Assembly (NCBI GenBank): GCA_036392795.1
Contig: DASVXH010000061.1
Coordinates: forward strand, 1 to 27,723
Source of the DNA: JARIHD01 sp036392795
GTDB taxonomy: Bacteria; Patescibacteriota; Saccharimonadia; Saccharimonadales; UBA4665
Direction of reading: 5' to 3'
Length of the DNA stretch: 27,723 bases
Shown here: in pieces, positions 1 to 7,943 of the stretch
How the letters are laid out: each line of letters starts with the position of its first letter
Numbering within the stretch: the first letter of the stretch is position 1
Made by a program: the position numbers and the translations under genes
The notes under the pieces: model-generated
Database searches by the model: none
Seen by the model: only the letters and a program-made list of their open reading frames with translations
Told to the model about the DNA's origin: nothing

Positions 1-13
1 TTTTTGCCTCCGC

Positions 14-787
14 TTATTGCTCTTCTTTTAGGCTGGCTTTTAGGGTCGCCATTAGGTCCTTGGCATCGGTCTTCTCGGGTTCTTTTACTTTGGATGTGGT
101 CAGTTTTTTGCCCTTGGTTTTAGCTTTTATCAGGTCTTCCAGCTCCTCGGTGTAGTTGTCGCGGTAGTCTTCGGGAATAAAATGGCCGGTTTGCTGATCA
201 ATTAATTTGAGTGCCATTTTTAGTTCGTCTTTTGTTACCTCTTTATCCGAAGGAAATTTGAGATCGGTGGCTTCGCGCAGATCGGTCGGGTAGCGCATTT
301 GGTTCAAAACCAGGGCTTTACCTACGGGTTTTATAACGCCCAAATGCTCGCGTTCGTGCAGTACAAAACTGACCAGAGCGACTTTGTCGGATTCATCCAG
401 CGCGGCATGTAGTAGTGCGTAAGCTTTGTCGCCACCTTTTTCGGGCTCCAGATAATACGGTTTGTCGTAATAACGGATGTCGATCTCGCCTTCGCGCACA
501 AAGCGCTTGATATCGATAGTCTGGCGTTTTTTAACATCTACCTTTTCCAGATCTTTTTGAGTGAGTTCGATGTAATCGCCGTCGCGGTATTCATAGCCCT
601 TGACGATGTCGTCCCATGGCACTTCCTCACCTTCTTTGCGGCAGATCCGTGCAAAACGGATCGGCGAGTGGTCCTTTTTGTGCAACATGTCCAGGTCGAG
701 GCCCTGGCGCGCCAGTGTGCCGCTGTACATATTTACTGGTATGTTAACAAGTCCGAAACTAATTGATCCTGCCCATATTGTTCTCAT
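14..787 (-). CDS. ku: Ku-family DNA end-binding protein (non-homologous end joining)
   Basis: Bacterial Ku forms a homodimeric ring that binds broken DNA ends and recruits an ATP-dependent ligase (LigD). The 257-residue protein opens with MRTIWAGSISFGLVNIPV, the hallmark N-terminus of bacterial Ku, and continues through the beta-barrel core with RCRKEGEEV-like and YYLEPEKGGDKAYALL segments typical of the family. The C-terminus is lysine-rich (TKGKKLTTSKVKEPEKTDAKD), as in many bacterial Kus, where the tail binds DNA. Length is normal to slightly short. The ATG lies 6 nt after an extended -10 element (TGA-TACTAT), so the mRNA is probably leaderless. No ligase is visible; it may lie left of the window. 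Identification is confident; an active repair pathway is inferred. Confidence 0.95.
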   Translation of the reverse strand: MRTIWAGSISFGLVNIPVNMYSGTLARQGLDLDMLHKKDHSPIRFARICRKEGEEVPWDDIVKGYEYRDGDYIELTQKDLEKVDVKKRQTIDIKRFVREGEIDIRYYDKPYYLEPEKGGDKAYALLHAALDESDKVALVSFVLHEREHLGVIKPVGKALVLNQMRYPTDLREATDLKFPSDKEVTKDELKMALKLIDQQTGHFIPEDYRDNYTEELEDLIKAKTKGKKLTTSKVKEPEKTDAKDLMATLKASLKEEQ

Positions 788-1018
788 GCTTCTATAGTAT
801 CATCTTGGCTGGTCGAGTTAGGGTTTTCTAAAGAAAATTAGCAGCCTTGTTTTCTTGTTGGGAGAATCAGGCCTAGGCGGGGCGTCTCGTATGTGCGGTA
901 GTTGGGAGATATATAAGGCATGCTGGTTGGCCTCATCCATGTAATCGGGCTCAGTCGTCCATTGTGATCGATCGTGTTTTCTGAGAATATGAAAGCAGAT
1001 ATTTGATCCGGGGGAAAT
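788..1018. other. intergenic region between ku and the ABC operon
   Basis: This 231-bp region separates two divergent genes. It holds the ku -10 at its left end. At its right end are a possible -10 for the ABC genes (TGA-GAATAT near 982-990) and a GGGGGA ribosome binding site just before the ATG at 1019. A minus-strand reading frame covers much of it, but its composition does not look protein-like and it has no ribosome binding site. I see no repeat or RNA gene. Confidence 0.4.
794..802 (-). promoter_or_regulatory. extended -10 promoter of ku (leaderless)
   Basis: On the minus strand TGA-TACTAT is followed by six bases (AGAAGC) and then the ku ATG. Initiation about 6-7 nt after the hexamer would place the RNA 5' end at the start codon. 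No good -35 was identified. Confidence 0.55.
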
Positions 1019-1921
1019 ATGGATAATGCGATCAAGACAGAGGGGCTGACCAAACGCTATGGTGACGTAGCGGCGCTCGATTCGCTGTCGCTGGAAGTTA
1101 AAAAAGGCGAGGTTCTGGGTTATTTGGGACCCAATGGAGCAGGCAAGACAACGACCATTCGTTTGCTTTTGGGGTTAATCAAAGCGACGGCCGGCCGTGC
1201 CGAGATTTTTGGTATTGACGCAGGGAAGGACAAGGTTGCCGCGCATCGTCATATTGCGTACGTGCCAGGCGAGGCCCATTTTTGGCCATCGTTGACCGGC
1301 CAGGAAACGCTCCATTTATTGGGTAGTATCCATGGTAAGGTTGACGAAAAATACCGTACGGAGTTGATTCATCGTTTTCGGTTTGACCCCAGTAAAAAGG
1401 TGCGCACATATTCCAAGGGCAATCACCAAAAGATTGCTTTAATCGCAGCTTTTTCTACGCGTGCCGATCTGTTAATTTTGGACGAACCTACGAGCGGTTT
1501 GGACCCCATTATGGGTCAGGCCTTCCGTGAATGTGTGCACGAGGCAAAGGCCCGTGGTCAGACAGTTTTTCTGTCGTCACACGTTTTGAGTGAGGTTGAA
1601 GCGCTTTGCGACCGCGTGGCCATTCTGCGCAGGGGCAAGCTGGTTGAACTTGGGACATTGTCTGAAATGCGTCACCTGACGGCTGTAACGATAGAAGCGA
1701 CTTTCGATCAAAAACCTCCGGCCATCAAAGACATAAAGGGTGTGACTGATGTCCGGATTGCTGGCAATGTTCTGACCGCCCAAGTCCGCGGCCCGATCAC
1801 ACCGTTGCTACAGGTGTTGACTCCGGCCAAGCCAAAAAGTCTTCTCAGTCGCGAACCTTCCCTGGAAGAATTGTTTTTGTCTCTTTACGGCGAGGAACAA
1901 GCCAGTCAGGTTACCCGGTAA
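1019..1921 (+). CDS. ABC transporter ATP-binding protein
   Basis: This is the cytoplasmic ATPase of an ABC exporter and should energise the permease encoded next. Visible motifs are Walker A GPNGAGKTTT (about residues 37-46), Q-loop region near TGQETLHLL, signature YSKGNHQKIAL (about 132-142, a variant of LSGGQ seen in this exporter group), Walker B LLILDEPTSGLDP (152-164) and the H-loop LSSHVLSEVEALCDR. A C-terminal domain of about 80 residues follows, as in CcmA/DrrA-like ATPases. A GGGGGA ribosome binding site precedes the ATG. The stop overlaps the permease start by one base (TAATG), so the two are translationally coupled. The substrate is unknown; drugs, lipids or peptides are all possible. 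Confidence 0.93.
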   Translation: MDNAIKTEGLTKRYGDVAALDSLSLEVKKGEVLGYLGPNGAGKTTTIRLLLGLIKATAGRAEIFGIDAGKDKVAAHRHIAYVPGEAHFWPSLTGQETLHLLGSIHGKVDEKYRTELIHRFRFDPSKKVRTYSKGNHQKIALIAAFSTRADLLILDEPTSGLDPIMGQAFRECVHEAKARGQTVFLSSHVLSEVEALCDRVAILRRGKLVELGTLSEMRHLTAVTIEATFDQKPPAIKDIKGVTDVRIAGNVLTAQVRGPITPLLQVLTPAKPKSLLSREPSLEELFLSLYGEEQASQVTR

Positions 1922-3525
1922 TGAACGTTCTATACCGTTTCGTTCTGCGGCGGACGTTTAAAGGTGCGCTGCTTTGGGGGGTTATTTTTGCTGTATCAAT
2001 TGCCGCTACCGCGATCGGCTACAACGACCTCTATCCCGATCTTCAACGGCGGACTGTTTTGGCTGCGACATTTAGTGCCAATACGGGCGTAGCGGCCTTG
2101 ATTGGTGTGCCGTTTCATTTGGAACTCATCAGCGGATTTACCGCTTGGAGAACGCTTGGGCTTCTGGCACCGATTGGGGCAATTTGGGGTCTTCTAACAG
2201 CGGCCCGTATGTTCCGTGGCGAAGAAGAAACTGGTCGGAGCGAGTTCTTTTTGGCCGGACAAACCACCATGCGGCGCGCGGCATTGCAAACAGTCGCAGC
2301 TTTGGTGACTAGTTTGGTGCTCTTTACGGCGGTAGTAACGGCTGGTATTTGGCTTGGTGGTCGATCGAAAGAGATTGATTTCGGTCTGATAGATAGCCTG
2401 ATATTTGGGGCAACATTGGCATCGCTTGCGGCTGTATTTATGGCAATTGGTTTTTGGATGAGTCAGCTGGCAGCAACGCGCCGTCAAGCCGCCGCCATGA
2501 GCGGAGTTGCTTTTGCGTTATTTTTTGCACTACGAGCCATCGGCAGTGCCGTTCCGGATGCACGATGGCTGCTTGATATTACGCCGTTTGGTTGGGCCGG
2601 GCATGTACATCCGTTAACCGAAAACAATTGGCCGTGGATCGTGCTGCTGTTGGGATTTGCTGCTATTTTGACGGCAATGGGATTGATTGTTGCTGGGCGT
2701 CGGGATATGGGAGCTAGTCTTATTGCCGACCGCGATTCTGCTCCAGCACGAACGAGACTTTTACATTCAGCTTGGTCTGCTGCTTTGCGATTAAACCGTA
2801 GCACAATCATTGGCTGGATGTTGGCACTGGCATTTGGCGGACTGGTGTTTGGTAACTTTGCCAAGCCCGCCAGTTCTCTATTAAATGGATCTGATGCGTT
2901 GCAGCGATTCACCGGCGAGTTGTCGGGCGTGCAGCAGGCGCAGGCTGCCGCAACATTTATGAGTATGGGATTTTTAATCTGTTCGATACTACTAATGGTG
3001 ATGGTGGTCGCGCTATTGCACACACTGCGCGAAGATGAATCCGAAGGGTATATTGATAATTTTTTGGTTCAGCCCATACGCCGGTGGACGTTATTTGCAG
3101 GCCGCGGAACGTTGATCGCCCTTTCTGTACTGAGTGCGGCGCTTGCAGCTGGTGTAACCTGTACATTTGCCAGCTGGTTGCAGCAAACGGGGGTAGGAAC
3201 GGCCGAAATTATGCGGGCCGCGCTGCTGGCGGCAGCGCCTGCTCTTCTTTTGTTGGGGGTTGGTATGGCATTGCTTGGCTGGCTGCCGCGAATGATGACC
3301 GGACTGTTATATGGCTATATCGGCTGGTCGTTTTTAATGGAGATGATTGGAACACTGCTGAATTTTAATCGTTTCTTGCTAGATACGTCGATACTACATC
3401 ATATGGCGCTTTTGCCAGCGGCCGAACCGCGGTGGCTCACGAGCGGGCTGGTTGTTACTATTGGTGGAGTGTTGGGTGTTATTGGTGTTATTCGGTTTAA
3501 TCAACGGGATATCGAAACTGATTAG
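1921..3525 (+). CDS. ABC-2 type exporter permease (polyketide-antibiotic-exporter-like)
   Basis: This 534-residue integral membrane protein has about twelve hydrophobic segments in two similar halves, each beginning with a polar/helix unit (MNVLYRFVLRRTFKGALLWG; later LRLNRSTIIGWMLALAFGG). This duplicated layout matches the family once named exporters of polyketide antibiotics (COG3559-like). The acidic, arginine-containing loop FRGEEETGRSEFFLAGQ and its second copy LREDESEGYIDNFLVQP are the coupling-loop motifs known from such permeases. It is coupled to the ATPase by a one-base overlap. Its last 3 bases overlap the end of the convergent sortase gene. The family is fairly sure; the cargo is not. 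Confidence 0.85.
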   Translation: MNVLYRFVLRRTFKGALLWGVIFAVSIAATAIGYNDLYPDLQRRTVLAATFSANTGVAALIGVPFHLELISGFTAWRTLGLLAPIGAIWGLLTAARMFRGEEETGRSEFFLAGQTTMRRAALQTVAALVTSLVLFTAVVTAGIWLGGRSKEIDFGLIDSLIFGATLASLAAVFMAIGFWMSQLAATRRQAAAMSGVAFALFFALRAIGSAVPDARWLLDITPFGWAGHVHPLTENNWPWIVLLLGFAAILTAMGLIVAGRRDMGASLIADRDSAPARTRLLHSAWSAALRLNRSTIIGWMLALAFGGLVFGNFAKPASSLLNGSDALQRFTGELSGVQQAQAAATFMSMGFLICSILLMVMVVALLHTLREDESEGYIDNFLVQPIRRWTLFAGRGTLIALSVLSAALAAGVTCTFASWLQQTGVGTAEIMRAALLAAAPALLLLGVGMALLGWLPRMMTGLLYGYIGWSFLMEMIGTLLNFNRFLLDTSILHHMALLPAAEPRWLTSGLVVTIGGVLGVIGVIRFNQRDIETD

Positions 3526-4166
3526 TGCGTCGGTAATGGTTCTTCATATTCAAAGGTTGCGAATACAATAAAGCGGTCACGGTATCGCTGTAGTTTTTCG
3601 ATCCAGGGGCCGGTGCATGTGACGAGATTGAGGCGGGCAGTATCACTTGGGCCAAAGACCTCTTTAGATATGTCGTCCGTGGCAAGGTGGGTTGCGGAGG
3701 ACTCGACACGAAAATAGATTAACCGTTGACTGGTTGTGACGCGAAGGGTATCTCCCGGAGCCAGCTGCTGAAGGTTATAAAAAATTCCCCGGCCGGTTTT
3801 GTGCCAGTAGTGTCCCGCCAAGACGGCATTGCCTCGGCTGCCGGGCAGATATCCGGTCTTATACCAGCCCACGATATCTTTTGGTCCGGGTGTATCCATT
3901 TCTCCATTCTTTGTTAAGCCAACGGCAGTAATCTGGGCGTCAATACCTAATTTTTCTATTGTAATACGATGTGGTTCACTGGGTGCAAGCGACATTTTTG
4001 GTTGTTCAACAGGAGGCGTTGGCTCGGCGCTAGCCCTGGGTTGTGACAGACCAAACGGGTCATTGTCGGTTTCTGGGATGGAGCCTGGGCGCACGATGAT
4101 CCACCCAATTATTCCAATGATCACAAACGAAATGAAAATTATATAAACGTTTTTTCTAGCTACCAC
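3522..4166 (-). CDS. sortase (class E/F-like transpeptidase)
   Basis: Sortases cleave LPXTG-type signals and join surface proteins to the envelope. The 214-residue protein has one N-terminal membrane helix (about residues 7-25), a proline-rich linker, and a sortase beta-barrel. Catalytic residues can be placed: His119 in LAGHYWH, Cys184 in LVTCTG and Arg198 in YRDRFIVFA. Translation starts at a GTG that lies inside the last codons of the upstream LPNTG gene (7-base overlap), so translation is probably coupled. The gene partner, and the LPKTG protein at 20708, are its likely substrates. The subclass is inferred from length and single-helix topology. Confidence 0.92.
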   Translation of the reverse strand: MVARKNVYIIFISFVIIGIIGWIIVRPGSIPETDNDPFGLSQPRASAEPTPPVEQPKMSLAPSEPHRITIEKLGIDAQITAVGLTKNGEMDTPGPKDIVGWYKTGYLPGSRGNAVLAGHYWHKTGRGIFYNLQQLAPGDTLRVTTSQRLIYFRVESSATHLATDDISKEVFGPSDTARLNLVTCTGPWIEKLQRYRDRFIVFATFEYEEPLPTH

Positions 4167-4744
4167 TCTCGTGCCATGCCCGTGTTCGGTAGTTTGGGCA
4201 GAGTTGGTGTAGGGGTTGGTGTTGGATTCGGTGAGGCTGCGACCAAGACGGATGTCCCGAGTGTTTTAATAATTTGTGCGGAATGGTCAATGGGCGCATC
4301 ATGCAATGTGCCGCTTGCCTCTACCTGTGCGACGATATCAATGACACCAGGATTAACGTTCACGACGTAGGGCAATGTGCCCAAGACTTGGGTTGTTGTG
4401 CCGGCTGGAAAATTGTATGCCGTTACGATATTTACTACTTGTCCGGTGGGTGTACCATCCGCAGCGGGTAGCGTTACGTTAACGGAAGCATTGGTTATGT
4501 CGCAGGCGAGTGAGCCGCCGAGATCGGTATTATTAGCGGTTATGGTATAGGTGAGTGTGTCCCCCTGGTATACAGTTGTTTTGTCCTTAATGATCGAAAC
4601 GTTCAAACGGTTGCCGTTGCAACTACCGGGGCTTTGATGGGCGGATACTAAAGAGGGAAAGCTGAGTATGATGGCCGCCACTGCCACCATGGTTCGAAAT
4701 GTCCATTTATTTTTCCCTGCCAGCCAATGAAACTGTCTGCGCAT
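4160..4744 (-). CDS. secreted DUF11-like surface protein with a terminal LPNTG motif
   Basis: The 194-residue protein has a signal peptide (MRRQFHW..., basic start, hydrophobic core ending near SLVSAHQ), then one beta-rich domain resembling DUF11/isopeptide-type surface repeats (TVYQGDTLTYTITANNTD), a PTPTPTPTLPKLP spacer and LPNTG at about residues 185-189. Only five residues (MAREW) follow, so the usual hydrophobic anchor and basic tail are absent. I chose the ATG at 4742-4744 because a TATACA(AT) -10 element covers the more upstream ATG at 4774, which would therefore not be transcribed. A weak AGG ribosome binding site lies 8 nt before the chosen start. The gene overlaps the sortase start by 7 bases. 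It may be anchorless by design, or frameshifted. Confidence 0.8.
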   Translation of the reverse strand: MRRQFHWLAGKNKWTFRTMVAVAAIILSFPSLVSAHQSPGSCNGNRLNVSIIKDKTTVYQGDTLTYTITANNTDLGGSLACDITNASVNVTLPAADGTPTGQVVNIVTAYNFPAGTTTQVLGTLPYVVNVNPGVIDIVAQVEASGTLHDAPIDHSAQIIKTLGTSVLVAASPNPTPTPTPTLPKLPNTGMAREW

Positions 4745-4774
4745 GATATATACCTGTTTATTTATTGTCCGCAT

Positions 4775-4782
4775 TGTATAAA
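4775..4782 (-). promoter_or_regulatory. -10 element for the LPNTG/sortase operon
   Basis: Minus-strand TATACA(AT) runs into the upstream ATG at 4774. A transcript starting about 7 nt later would carry a leader of roughly 20 nt with an AGG ribosome binding site before the ATG at 4744. Confidence 0.4.
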
Positions 4783-4818
4783 AAGGGCAACAGAACTAGA
4801 TGTAAGATTTTCCATTAG

Positions 4819-5181
4819 TTATTTTTTGGCTTTAGACCGGATCTCTTTCTTTAATTCCTCGATCATTAGCTGAGTTTTAAAGTGCTCTTCATCTTGTTTG
4901 CGAAAAATATAGACCGAGAAACCAGATATTAACAGGGCCTGCATAAATAGCTGTAGCCATTCCGACTGCCAGTTCTCAAGCGTTGAACTCCAGAATTGCG
5001 GCCAGAACTCGTTCATTTGGAATACTTGACCATGCTGTTGGCTGATTTGTTTTTCGGCCGTCAACTGCGTAGCAAATTGTCCGCCCCAGCTTGCCAAAAA
5101 GAAAACAGCCAAAATCACAGCCGCTCCCCAACTGCGCCAAAAAGTGTTTTTACGATTGTAATCCTTTTTGAGTTCCGACAT
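4819..5181 (-). CDS. DUF6766-like small membrane protein
   Basis: The 120-residue protein has two predicted membrane helices: about residues 17-33 (AAVILAVFFLASWGGQF) and about 78-94 (LQLFMQALLISGFSVYIF). Between them lies a region with FWSSTLENWQSEWLQ. The order helix, short soluble loop with a FxxxxxENWxSEFLQ signature, second helix and charged tail matches my memory of the DUF6766 family, found in many bacteria and without known function. A strong GGAGG ribosome binding site sits 9 nt before the ATG. The tail is rich in lysine and glutamate. Function unknown. Confidence 0.75.
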   Translation of the reverse strand: MSELKKDYNRKNTFWRSWGAAVILAVFFLASWGGQFATQLTAEKQISQQHGQVFQMNEFWPQFWSSTLENWQSEWLQLFMQALLISGFSVYIFRKQDEEHFKTQLMIEELKKEIRSKAKK

Positions 5182-5249
5182 GCAGGCAATCCTCCATTTA
5201 TGCTACCTTAAGGATAGCTGAAGACGGTGCTGCACGACCGTAATTTTCT

Positions 5250-5762
5250 TTACAGTCGCGGCAAGGGCAAACTTGCACAAGAGGCAAACGTGTATCTAGG
5301 AACAAATTGTAGCCGAGGTGGCGTACGGGGCACGGTAGCTGCCACGGCGAGAGCCAAGCCTGCGCAGTCTGAGGGGTCAACAAGGGGAAGTTTGTTGCCT
5401 TTGGCTAATAGCAGGACTCTCTCACCCAACTCCTCAGGAACGATAAAGCGACGAGGATTGACTAGAGTAATGTATTCTTCGTTCTCGGTGGTTTCGAGGA
5501 GGTTTCGGCGCAAGGCAACGCCGATGATATTGCTTGCAACACCTAGTCGCTCCAGCTGGACCGAAGAAAACTCATGGTCAAGCTGGAAGACCCGACCCTG
5601 ATACTGCGGGGGAACAACCTCCCTGCGTAACGCCTCTGATAATGGTTGTAGCTCCTGGAGTAAATTATCTCCTTCAGGGGTATCAAGCCAGCCCTCAACC
5701 TTTTTAAGTAGGTCAGGGTGGTGACGACCGTACAGATCGTGTTTGGGGTAGCCGCTTAACAT
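5250..5762 (-). CDS. hypothetical protein, 170 aa
   Basis: I do not recognise this protein. It is soluble, with a charged helical N-terminal half (LLKKVEGWLDTPEGDNLLQE, LSEALRREVVPPQ) and a more hydrophobic C-terminal half; there is no signal peptide or clear membrane helix. A consensus extended -10 (TGA-TATAAT) lies 24 nt upstream of the ATG and predicts a short leader of about 17 nt. This promoter supports it as a real gene. The last 20 residues are unusual in composition (FASCASLPLPRL), and another open frame overlaps that end, so a small frameshift near the 3' end cannot be excluded. Confidence 0.6.
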   Translation of the reverse strand: MLSGYPKHDLYGRHHPDLLKKVEGWLDTPEGDNLLQELQPLSEALRREVVPPQYQGRVFQLDHEFSSVQLERLGVASNIIGVALRRNLLETTENEEYITLVNPRRFIVPEELGERVLLLAKGNKLPLVDPSDCAGLALAVAATVPRTPPRLQFVPRYTFASCASLPLPRL

Positions 5763-5786
5763 CGAACAGTTCTCTTAATGCGCGCA

Positions 5787-5795
5787 ATTATATCA
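5787..5795 (-). promoter_or_regulatory. extended -10 promoter of the 170-aa gene
   Basis: Minus-strand TGA-TATAAT is a full consensus extended -10. It is 24 nt from the ATG, so this gene should have a short leader, unlike several neighbours that are predicted leaderless. Confidence 0.55.
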
Positions 5796-5916
5796 CAAAG
5801 TAGCATTTTTGACTAATTCTACTAGGGCTACGAATTCTGACGGTGCTCATAGTCGTCACTTCGTTTGCCCGACATCGTAACAATTCAGCAATTCACCGTC
5901 GTAGCGGAATCTATTG

Positions 5917-6588
5917 CTAGGAAGCCATGAAGGCGGCAAGTTTTGTAAATCTGCCATAAGGCCAGCCAACTACATTCCATGCGGATATAATATTTTGTTT
6001 GGCCTGATGGTTGGTAATGGGATGCAAGGATATATCATCGTCTACGCAGCGCAAATGTACATACCCATTAAAGAGATATTTTCTAATTATACGCATGCCA
6101 TGCGCTGTAAATTCTTTGTCGTCCTGACCGATTGAACGTAAGGTCTCGCGGATGGCGGCATAGGCTGGTTCGATTTCTTTAGGTGTGAAGGCGCCCGAAA
6201 CGGCCAGCCTATCACCGATGGCGATTAATGCACCCATTGCAGAGTGCCGCCGATGGTCTATGGTTGCCCTATCAGGAATTACATTGCTATGGGGCCAATG
6301 TTTTTTGTGCGTATCGTTATATTCCTCGCTGCCAGAGGGGTACAGGGCTAGTTCGGCGAGTGTAACTACAGTGTCCGAGGCAGTCATGGATTCAAACCCT
6401 TGTATCTCCAGTCGTGGGCCACGAGAAAGATAGCGGGGATAGAGCAAGGCCCGACCGGTGAGTATCTTGTCGGTGACCTCAATATGGCCAATAGACTCCG
6501 GTGTGGGCCGCTCGGTGACCTCTTGCAGACTCCATAGATAGTTCGTTAGGGGTGCAAGATTACCAAAGGGTTCGTTGGTGGTGATCAT
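5917..6588 (-). CDS. hypothetical protein, 223 aa
   Basis: No family is recognised. The protein is soluble, without a signal peptide or membrane helix. It has a mixed alpha/beta look, with an internal hydrophobic helix (SAMGALIAIGDRLAVSGAF) and histidine-rich stretches (DTHKKHWPHSN, IDHRRHS). The ATG follows an extended -10 (TGC-TATATT) by six bases, so the mRNA is probably leaderless. It lies in a minus-strand run of lineage-specific genes ending with AAA+ and cupin genes. The length and clean promoter argue that it is a real gene. Confidence 0.7.
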   Translation of the reverse strand: MITTNEPFGNLAPLTNYLWSLQEVTERPTPESIGHIEVTDKILTGRALLYPRYLSRGPRLEIQGFESMTASDTVVTLAELALYPSGSEEYNDTHKKHWPHSNVIPDRATIDHRRHSAMGALIAIGDRLAVSGAFTPKEIEPAYAAIRETLRSIGQDDKEFTAHGMRIIRKYLFNGYVHLRCVDDDISLHPITNHQAKQNIISAWNVVGWPYGRFTKLAAFMAS

Positions 6589-6594
6589 CTGTCT

Positions 6595-6603
6595 AATATA
6601 GCA
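6595..6603 (-). promoter_or_regulatory. extended -10 promoter, leaderless 223-aa gene
   Basis: Minus-strand TGC-TATATT, six-base gap (AGACAG), then the ATG at 6588. Confidence 0.6.
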
Positions 6604-6622
6604 CGGCCGGTTTTTGGACGGT

Positions 6623-7882
6623 CTAGCGTTTTAGACGATAGGCAAGAGCGGTAGAGGTGATGTCGTTGGTGGTGATTACGAGTGCATCGCGCTCTTCGTT
6701 GGCGTAATCTATACTGTCCAGCTCTGGACTGGCGAGGATCGGCTTACGCATTGCCCGTTCGGTTTGAGCGAGCGTGCGCTTGGTACGGTTTAATACCTCG
6801 GCAATGGCAGCGCCACTCAGGCCTTCCATAAAGATGGCGATCGTTGTTAGGTCTAGATTGTCTTCGGCAAGTACGCGTCCGGTTTTGCGCTCAGAGCTGA
6901 GTAATAGTTTGGCAGCGATGTCGCGGCATCCGGCCTGGTCGGGCAGCTCTACCTCTACCTTTCGGTCGACGCGGCCTGGTCGGGTGGCGGCGCCGTCGAG
7001 CCTATTCGGGAAGTTGGTCGCACCCATTACCATGATGTTACTTGCCGATTGCATGCCGTCCATGGCCTGTAGGAAGGTGTTTACGAGCAAGCCGTCTGGG
7101 TGGTTGGGTGGCAGCTTTGAACGATCAGGAAGAAGCTGGTCGATTTCGTCAAAGAAAATAACTACTTGGCCTTTATATTTGCCGGCTTCGTCAAATAGTG
7201 TTTTTAGCTTTTTCTCCGAAACACCATAGTGAGGGTCCCGTATTGTAGCAACGGGTACCTCTATGAAGGCTGCATTAGCCGTGTTGGCAAATGCCTTGGC
7301 TAACATGGTCTTGCCGGTTCCCGGCACACCGTACAAAAGAACGCCTTTTGGCACTGGGACATCCCATTTAATGTATGATTCCGGATCTTCAAATTGGGCA
7401 GCAATTTCTATCAACAGGTCCTTTGCGCCGATGTTGCCGCCAATTTCGTCAAGTGTGGTGGCAGTTTCTATTATCTCGTAGTCACCGATCTTGCCTTTTG
7501 GTTTATCTTTCGGTACTTCGTCTGGTTCGTCGACGGCGGGGAGATAGTTAGCACGCCAGCCAGCTCTGGATGGATATGCAGGTCGTTTTTCGGGAGGTTT
7601 TGCGGGCGTTTCTTTCGTAGGCTCAAATAAGCCACCGTAATACTTCGGGATGATGTTGATCAGGTCGTTGTATTGCCTTAACCGTTTCTCGGGGCCGTTA
7701 ACGATGTTTTGGTATAAACGGTTAATTAACTCCTGATCCATTTCATGTCCGTAGATGGGTAGAAAAGGAGTAGGCGGTTTGGGCAGAAAAATGGGTTCTT
7801 CTGGAGTGGGGGGAGATTGCTCGGGAGGGAGCATCCCATAATCATCTGGTCCCTGTGGTTCTTGAGGTGTGTGTTCTGACAT
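6623..7882 (-). CDS. AAA+ ATPase (FtsH/PAN/Cdc48-like classical AAA module)
   Basis: The 419-residue protein carries one classical AAA module. Walker A is GVPGTGKT (185-192), Walker B is VVIFFDEID (240-248), sensor 1 is GATNFPNRLD, and the second region of homology holds the arginine fingers R301 and R304 in ATRPGRVDRKVEVELP. A C-terminal lid follows with GLSGAAIAEVLNRTKR. The N-terminal about 130 residues are proline-rich (EQSPPTPEEP, LPKPPTPFLPIYG), with a helical segment, and contain no FtsH membrane helix or protease domain. It is probably a cytoplasmic hexameric unfoldase or remodelling ATPase, perhaps using an unknown adaptor domain at the N-terminus. No protease partner is visible nearby. 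Substrate unknown. Confidence 0.88.
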   Translation of the reverse strand: MSEHTPQEPQGPDDYGMLPPEQSPPTPEEPIFLPKPPTPFLPIYGHEMDQELINRLYQNIVNGPEKRLRQYNDLINIIPKYYGGLFEPTKETPAKPPEKRPAYPSRAGWRANYLPAVDEPDEVPKDKPKGKIGDYEIIETATTLDEIGGNIGAKDLLIEIAAQFEDPESYIKWDVPVPKGVLLYGVPGTGKTMLAKAFANTANAAFIEVPVATIRDPHYGVSEKKLKTLFDEAGKYKGQVVIFFDEIDQLLPDRSKLPPNHPDGLLVNTFLQAMDGMQSASNIMVMGATNFPNRLDGAATRPGRVDRKVEVELPDQAGCRDIAAKLLLSSERKTGRVLAEDNLDLTTIAIFMEGLSGAAIAEVLNRTKRTLAQTERAMRKPILASPELDSIDYANEERDALVITTNDITSTALAYRLKR

Positions 7883-7943
7883 AATTTACACCGGTAGGCG
7901 TTTAACCGATATACGATATTACAAAATCATATATAAGTCAAGC

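Noticed and set aside
838..1053. Minus-strand 71-aa frame between ku and the ABC ATPase
   Set aside because: Composition is not protein-like and it overlaps the start and ribosome binding site of the ATPase gene.
2484..3023. Long minus-strand frame (179 aa) over the permease gene
   Set aside because: It lies wholly within the clear permease frame, has unnatural composition and no ribosome binding site; a shadow of the real gene.
5198..5383. Minus-strand 61-aa frame overlapping the end of the 170-aa gene
   Set aside because: No start signal and overlap with a gene that has a consensus promoter; kept only as a hint of a possible 3' frameshift.
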